This document shows, piece by piece, positions 5,489 through 9,265 of a stretch of 9,265 nucleotides of DNA. A program made the translations under genes and the position numbers. Origin of the DNA: Sedimentisphaerales bacterium (GTDB taxonomy: Bacteria; Planctomycetota; Phycisphaerae; Sedimentisphaerales; SM23-30); the NCBI GenBank assembly GCA_030640865.1, contig DAOWIP010000254.1, forward strand, positions 1 through 9,265, read 5' to 3'. Each line of letters starts with the position of its first letter. Positions within the stretch are counted from its first letter, which is position 1. The notes under the pieces are model-generated. The model made no database searches. It was not told the origin of the DNA and saw only the letters and a program-made list of their open reading frames with translations.

Positions 5489-7183
5489 ATGAAAAAAGCA
5501 TTAATTGAAATTGCGCGTAAGACAAATATAGCCGACGTCCGTACTCTGGAAAACTTTTTCGACCAGAACGGCGACAAAAGCCAACGTCTGGATACGGCAC
5601 TGCTGGATTCAGGAGTGCTGAGCGAAGACCAGATACTACGGCTTTTCGGGGCATATCTCGGACTGGATTTTCTGGAACAGATAAAACCGTCCGATGTGCC
5701 GGTCGAGTTTGTGGCAAAAGTCCCGGCGACCTACGCCCAACATCACAGCCTGGTGGCAGTGAAGGCAGAAGATTCGTTGATGACAGTGGCGACGAGCCGA
5801 CCATTAAGCCTTTACGCAATGGACAATGTGGCAAAACTGCTGGGCTGGAGCGTGAAAACAGTACTGGCGACACAGGCAGTGATCAATACGGCAATCAACA
5901 CAGCATACGAGCAACGAGTAACCGTACTGGAAGACGTGGCGGGCGAAGTCAATGCCAATAACATCGAAGGACTGATCGGAGAGATGGCTAACTCCGAAGA
6001 CCTGCTGGATGTGGTGAACCGGCCACCAGTGATCCGATTGGTGAACGATATACTCTTCCGAGCGTTGCAATTGCGTGCGTCAGATGTTCACATCCATCCA
6101 TACGAACAAAAAATACTCATCCGATACCGAATAGACGGACTAATGTACGATATGCTGACACTGGATTACCGGATTCTGCCGGTAGTGGTTTCGCGTATCA
6201 AAGTGATGGCGGGGATGGACATCGCAGAACGTCGAATGGCACAGGACGGCCGATGCAGTGTTCGGATCGGACCGCGCGAGATCGACCTGCGAGTGAGCAC
6301 AGTTCCGACGGCCTACGGAGAACGGACAGTATTGCGACTGCTGGATAAAAGCACAGGGATATATACGCTGGAAAACCTGGGACTGAGCCAACGAGACTTT
6401 AAGCGGATCGACTATGTGCTTGACCGAACGCATGGAGTGTTCTTCGTAACAGGGCCGACGGGCAGCGGAAAAACAACAACACTATACAGCTTTCTGAAAC
6501 GTATAAACGCAACCGAAAAAAATATAATGACAGTCGAAGACCCAATCGAATACCAACTGGACGCTATAAGCCAGATTCAAGTGGCATCGAAAAAAGGGAT
6601 GACGTTCGTTACGGCACTAAGACATATACTCCGACAGGACCCGGATGTGATTATGGTAGGCGAAGTGCGAGACCAGGAAACAGCGCGGATGGTTATACAA
6701 TCATCACTGACAGGACACCTGGTGTTCAGTACGCTGCATACAAACGACGCTGCGGGAGCAATAACACGTATGCTGGACCTTGGAGTGGAACCGTACCTCG
6801 TGGCGTCATCGGTGGCGGGAGTGCTGGCGCAACGGCTGGTACGAAAGCTGTGCTTAGAATGTAAAGAAATAGTAAAAGCAGAGTCGGAACAAATGAGAGA
6901 ACTTGGACTGGGATACGCGGCGTTCGAGCATATCTATCACAGCGTGGGCTGCGAAAAATGCTTCAATACGGGCTATCTCGGCCGAACAGGAATATATGAA
7001 CTGATGGTTGTCAATGACGATATCAGACAGTGCATCTATCAACGGAAAACCGCAGGGGCAATAAAAAAAGCCGCAGTAGATTCCGGAATGACAACACTAC
7101 GAATGGATGGACTGGAAAAAGTTGAAAAAGGAGTTACATCACTGGAAGAAGTACTGCGAGTGGCGCATACGGATGAGTATTGA
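5489..7183 (+). CDS. gspE: T2SS assembly ATPase GspE
   Basis: Cytoplasmic hexameric ATPase that drives pseudopilus assembly through GspF and, in known systems, GspL. The 564 residues are typical. Residues about 1-145 form the N-terminal region of the MshEN/T2SSE_N type. The next domain contains RASDVHIHP (196-204). The RecA-like core has Walker A GPTGSGKTT (322-330), the Asp box TVEDPIEY (348-355), Walker B around DPDVIMVGEVRD (384-395) and the His box TGHLVFSTLHTND (408-420). Four cysteines in two CxxC pairs (455/458 and 488/491) form the metal-binding subdomain seen in GspE/PilB proteins. All catalytic motifs look intact. The start at 5489 gives a normal N-terminus, but the ribosome-binding site is weak (GTGGGAAG directly before ATG). 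A PilB of a type IV pilus is the alternative; the neighbouring gspG favours T2SS. Confidence 0.96.
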   Translation: MKKALIEIARKTNIADVRTLENFFDQNGDKSQRLDTALLDSGVLSEDQILRLFGAYLGLDFLEQIKPSDVPVEFVAKVPATYAQHHSLVAVKAEDSLMTVATSRPLSLYAMDNVAKLLGWSVKTVLATQAVINTAINTAYEQRVTVLEDVAGEVNANNIEGLIGEMANSEDLLDVVNRPPVIRLVNDILFRALQLRASDVHIHPYEQKILIRYRIDGLMYDMLTLDYRILPVVVSRIKVMAGMDIAERRMAQDGRCSVRIGPREIDLRVSTVPTAYGERTVLRLLDKSTGIYTLENLGLSQRDFKRIDYVLDRTHGVFFVTGPTGSGKTTTLYSFLKRINATEKNIMTVEDPIEYQLDAISQIQVASKKGMTFVTALRHILRQDPDVIMVGEVRDQETARMVIQSSLTGHLVFSTLHTNDAAGAITRMLDLGVEPYLVASSVAGVLAQRLVRKLCLECKEIVKAESEQMRELGLGYAAFEHIYHSVGCEKCFNTGYLGRTGIYELMVVNDDIRQCIYQRKTAGAIKKAAVDSGMTTLRMDGLEKVEKGVTSLEEVLRVAHTDEY

Positions 7184-7189
7184 GAGGGG

Positions 7190-7245
7190 AGAAGTCAGAA
7201 GTCAGAAGTCAGAAGTCAGAAGTCAGAAGTCAGAAGTCAGAATTC
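7190..7245 (+). repeat. Heptamer tandem array (AGAAGTC)n
   Basis: Seven perfect copies of AGAAGTC (7190-7238) followed by one AGAATTC (7239-7245), starting 6 bases after the gspE stop. It resembles in form the heptanucleotide STRR repeats known from filamentous cyanobacteria. Copy number is likely variable between strains because perfect short tandem repeats slip. The unit length of 7 means that any frame read through it cycles through all three phases, which creates short repetitive open frames without meaning. Confidence 0.95.
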
Positions 7246-7280
7246 AGAAGAGAGAAGAGAAGAGAAGAAAGAAGAATGCC

Positions 7281-7335
7281 GCGTGGGTCAAAGATCCGCC
7301 CTACAGAAGAATCCCCCGATTTTACATCGGGGGCT
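7281..7335 (+). repeat. 55-base hairpin-pair repeat, copy 2 (upstream of gspF)
   Basis: Second copy of the 18-72 unit. First stem GTGGGTC (7283-7289) / GATCCGC (7293-7299), loop AAA, then CCTAC. Second stem CCCCCGAT (7313-7320) / ATCGGGGG (7326-7333), loop TTTAC, identical to copy 1. In the first stem one pair changed on both sides (C-G to T-A) and two others became G-U pairs, so it still folds as RNA. The unit ends 14 bases before the gspF ATG. Confidence 0.85.
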
Positions 7336-7349
7336 GATGGTAATATAAG

Positions 7350-8570
7350 ATGCCGACGTTCGAATATATAGCACTGAACCAGGACGGTAAGCAAAGCAAG
7401 GGCAGTATCGCGGCGGAGTCGGCCAGTACGGCAAGACGGATGCTGCGGAACCGTCGTCTGCACGCTACCAAACTACGCCCAATCCGAGAGGCAGCACAGA
7501 CCGGCCGCTGGGAACTGTCTCGATTATTCTCCGCACGCAGACGAAGGAACGTATTAGACTTTACCCGGCAATTAGGGACGATGATACCGGCGGGAATAAA
7601 ACTGACAGAAGCACTCGGAGTGCTGATAACGCAAACCGGTGAACCAAAAATGGCCCAGATTCTGCAAAATGTCCGCGACCAAGTGGTGGCGGGCGAGTCG
7701 CTGGCGGAAAGCCTGAAAGAATATCCGGGCTGGTTCGATACGATCTATATCGCTATGATCCGAGTAGGTGAGGCAACCGGAAACCTGGCACGCTCACTGG
7801 AAATCCTGGCTGACTATATGAATAAACGACAACGACTTGAAGCCAAAATCAAAGCGGCACTGACGTATCCGGCAATACTGACAGTAGTATGTATCATAGT
7901 AACCGTTCTGCTGATGACCGTGGTGGTGCCGCGAATTACTCCAATTATCATCAGCAGCGGTCGGCAACTGCCGGCAGCAACGCGGGCACTGATGAGCCTG
8001 AGCGATTTTATGATCCATTACTGGTGGGCAAACCTGCTGATATTGGGACTGCTCTGGTGGGCAGTAAAGCGAGTGCTGGCAACAACAAAAGGACGAATGG
8101 CATTCGATAAATTCGTCCTGAAAATACCGGTAACAGGCGAACTGATGCGACAAGGGATCGTGGCAAGGTTCACATCAACACTGGCGGCACTAATAAAAAG
8201 CGGGATGCCGATGGCAGACAGCCTGCAGGTAGTGGCAGAAGTGTCCGGCAACGCAGTAATGGAACGTGCAGTACGACAGGCAAGAGAACGAATCATCGCA
8301 GGGGCAGATGTGGCGACGCCATTACGAGAAAGCAAAGTAGTAGGGCCGGCTGTGGCACATATGATAGCAGTAGGCGAAAAAACGGGCGAACTGGAAAGTA
8401 TGCTGATAAATATAGCAGAAAGCATCGAAGAAAGAACCGACATAAGCGTACAACGAATCAGCGCAGTAGTCGAACCGATTGTTATCGTGATTATGGCAAT
8501 TATCGTCGGATTTATTATTATGGCGGTGATGCTGCCGATATTACAGGCGTCAGATGTGAGTAAGTTGTGA
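7350..8570 (+). CDS. gspF: T2SS inner-membrane platform protein GspF
   Basis: Polytopic membrane protein at the centre of the T2SS platform, which couples GspE to pseudopilin assembly. The 406 residues are typical. It starts with the family N-terminus MPTFEYIALNQDGK. Two homologous T2SSF domains follow. The first is about 66-195, with FTRQLGTMIPAGIKLTEAL (71-89) and GEATGNLARSLE (140-151). The second is about 273-398, with FTSTLAALIKSGMPMADSL (274-292) and GEKTGELESML (342-352). Membrane segments are about 170-193, 222-240 and 372-398. No clear ribosome-binding site precedes the ATG; the hairpin-pair repeat ends 14 bases upstream. A three-codon frame (ATG GTA ATA TAA, 7337-7348) ends one base before the start. 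PilC of a type IV pilus is the paralogous alternative. Confidence 0.95.
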   Translation: MPTFEYIALNQDGKQSKGSIAAESASTARRMLRNRRLHATKLRPIREAAQTGRWELSRLFSARRRRNVLDFTRQLGTMIPAGIKLTEALGVLITQTGEPKMAQILQNVRDQVVAGESLAESLKEYPGWFDTIYIAMIRVGEATGNLARSLEILADYMNKRQRLEAKIKAALTYPAILTVVCIIVTVLLMTVVVPRITPIIISSGRQLPAATRALMSLSDFMIHYWWANLLILGLLWWAVKRVLATTKGRMAFDKFVLKIPVTGELMRQGIVARFTSTLAALIKSGMPMADSLQVVAEVSGNAVMERAVRQARERIIAGADVATPLRESKVVGPAVAHMIAVGEKTGELESMLINIAESIEERTDISVQRISAVVEPIVIVIMAIIVGFIIMAVMLPILQASDVSKL

Positions 8571-8585
8571 GAAAGAAAGAAAAGA

Positions 8586-8599
8586 AGAATTCAGAATTC
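8586..8599 (+). repeat. AGAATTC heptamer, two copies
   Basis: Two tandem AGAATTC units followed by AGAAGAG, matching 5000-5013. It lies 15 bases after the gspF stop. Members of this family therefore occur in all three spacers between genes of the cluster. Confidence 0.8.
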
Positions 8600-8648
8600 A
8601 GAAGAGAAGAGAAGATAATTGCAACGAAAAGATACGAAGATTATTAGT

Positions 8649-8665
8649 GTGTGAAAGTGTGAAAA
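8649..8665 (+). repeat. GTGTGAAA(A) pair
   Basis: GTGTGAAA followed directly by GTGTGAAAA. The same nonamer forms the tandem array at 9220-9264. Confidence 0.65.
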
Positions 8666-8685
8666 GAATGGAAGAGAAGAAAAAT

Positions 8686-8691
8686 AAGGAG
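8686..8691 (+). promoter_or_regulatory. Ribosome-binding site that sets the gspG GTG start
   Basis: AAGGAG lies 7 bases before GTG at 8699, the best-placed site in the window. The out-of-frame ATG at 8694 is only 2 bases away and the ATG at 8709 is 17 bases away, so both are poorly placed. A second in-frame GTG at 8702 has 10-base spacing and cannot be excluded. Confidence 0.75.
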
Positions 8692-8698
8692 AAATGTT

Positions 8699-9172
8699 GT
8701 GGTGCAAAATGAAAAAAAGAACGATTGTCAAAAGAATCGCAGAGGATTTACATTAGTCGAACTGATGGTGGTTATCCTGATAATCGGGTTGCTGGCAGGG
8801 ATTGTGGGACGGCAAGTAATCACAAGAATCGCCAAGGCCAAAGTAACAACGGCGAGGGTACAAATCGCAATCCTGAAAGGAGCCGTCAAGGATTATTACT
8901 TAGACACGGGCGAATATCCAGACGAAGCAACAGGACTGGAAGCACTGGTGATAGAACCGCCAGGTGTTACAGGCTGGGACCCGACCGGATACTTAGATCC
9001 GCCGACACTGCCCGGCGACCCATGGGGCTATGAATATAACTATAACTATCCGGGCGAGTACGGAGTGTTCGATATTTACAGCTACGGAGCCGACGGCAAA
9101 GAAGGCGGCGAAGCCGAAGAAGCAGATATCTATGATTCCGATGTTACAGGCGGAGGTGAGACGGACGGGTAG
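8699..9172 (+). CDS. gspG: T2SS major pseudopilin GspG
   Basis: Main subunit of the periplasmic pseudopilus that pushes substrates through the secretin. The 157-residue prepilin has a 16-residue basic leader ending in RRG, then FTLVELMVVILIIG. Prepilin peptidase should cut after G16; the mature chain then starts with F and carries the conserved Glu at position 5 (E21). The hydrophobic helix is about 17-37. The globular part has GspG-specific features: YYLDTGEYPDEATGLEALV (66-84), GYLDPP (97-102), PGDPWGYEYNY (105-115) and the C-terminal SYGADGKEGGEAEEADI (128-144), the region that binds calcium in characterised GspG proteins. The start is GTG, chosen by the ribosome-binding site at 8686-8691. 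The acidic, glycine-rich tail (145-157) is slightly longer than usual. Minor pseudopilins and type IV pilins lack this C-terminal signature, so the assignment is strong. Confidence 0.96.
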   Translation: MVQNEKKNDCQKNRRGFTLVELMVVILIIGLLAGIVGRQVITRIAKAKVTTARVQIAILKGAVKDYYLDTGEYPDEATGLEALVIEPPGVTGWDPTGYLDPPTLPGDPWGYEYNYNYPGEYGVFDIYSYGADGKEGGEAEEADIYDSDVTGGGETDG

Positions 9173-9185
9173 ATGTGAGTGAATG

Positions 9186-9215
9186 AGTGGTGAGTGGTGA
9201 GAAAGAGAGAAGAGA
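9186..9215 (+). repeat. 30-base purine-rich repeat, copy 2
   Basis: Identical over 30 bases to 4922-4951. It begins 14 bases after the gspG stop codon. Confidence 0.85.
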
Positions 9216-9219
9216 GGAA

Positions 9220-9265
9220 GTGTGAAAAGTGTGAAAAGTGTGAAAAGTGTGAAAAGTGTGAAAAG
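9220..9265 (+). repeat. Nonamer tandem array (GTGTGAAAA)n, cut by window edge
   Basis: Five perfect copies of GTGTGAAAA (9220-9264) and the first base of a sixth. The array may continue past the window. It lies between gspG and whatever gene follows. Confidence 0.95.

Larger units (their letters stand above)
8571..8698 (+). other. Purine-rich gspF-gspG spacer
   Basis: The plus strand is mostly A and G. It holds two AGAATTC heptamers and a GTGTGAAA/GTGTGAAAA pair (listed separately), then the gspG ribosome-binding site. No terminator-like hairpin with a T-run was seen, so transcription may continue from gspF into gspG. Confidence 0.6.

Noticed and set aside
5221..5873. Minus-strand open frames of 118 and 203 codons overlapping the spacer and the start of gspE
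   Set aside because: They contain the repeat-derived peptides VIPAKAGIH and FLRRQES and run through hairpins and antisense to gspE. This is typical of spurious frames over dRS3-like repeats.
7190..7245. CRISPR-like array
   Set aside because: The units are 7 bases with no spacers between them, so it is a simple tandem repeat.
7107..7371. Two plus-strand frames (76 and 63 codons) over the heptamer array
   Set aside because: They consist of repeated SEVRSQK units produced by the AGAAGTC array and overlap gspE or gspF. No start signal or family.

Overview
The window holds four consecutive plus-strand genes of a type II secretion system (T2SS): gspD (outer-membrane secretin), gspE (assembly ATPase), gspF (inner-membrane platform protein) and gspG (major pseudopilin). 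Together the four genes supply the outer-membrane pore, the motor, the membrane platform and the main pseudopilus subunit. The other components (GspC, GspH-M, prepilin peptidase) are not in the window. The family calls for gspE, gspF and gspG rest on classical motifs. The gspD call rests on an N0 domain, a chain of N1-type domains and a C-terminal secretin barrel.

Layout: 1-153 is a leader packed with four G/C-rich hairpins of two classes. 154-4923 is gspD, 1589 codons, more than twice the usual length, because the periplasmic part carries nine N1-type modules instead of three. 4924-5488 is a 565-base spacer with purine-rich repeats around a roughly 250-base, hairpin-dense core. 5489-7183 is gspE. 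7184-7349 is a 166-base spacer with a heptamer tandem array and a second copy of the gspD-leader hairpin pair. 7350-8570 is gspF. 8571-8698 is a 128-base purine-rich spacer. 8699-9172 is gspG. 9173-9265 is purine-rich and ends in a nonamer tandem array that reaches the window edge.

Organism: a Gram-negative (diderm) bacterium of medium G+C content. The combination of an enlarged secretin, long spacers filled with AGAAGTC/AGAATTC heptamers and CCCTAC-tailed palindromes suggests a planctomycete-like genome (Phycisphaerae or relatives). This is an inference from style, not proven; other PVC or candidate-phylum bacteria are possible.

Most unusual points: (1) the giant secretin, with an unusually long stack of predicted periplasmic rings, five of which carry a strongly cationic, Pro/Thr/Ser-rich insert at the same position; (2) two 55-base hairpin-pair copies, before gspD and before gspF, that differ in a way that keeps RNA pairing; (3) the structured core of the gspD-gspE spacer; (4) an operon whose spacers are filled with at least five repeat families.
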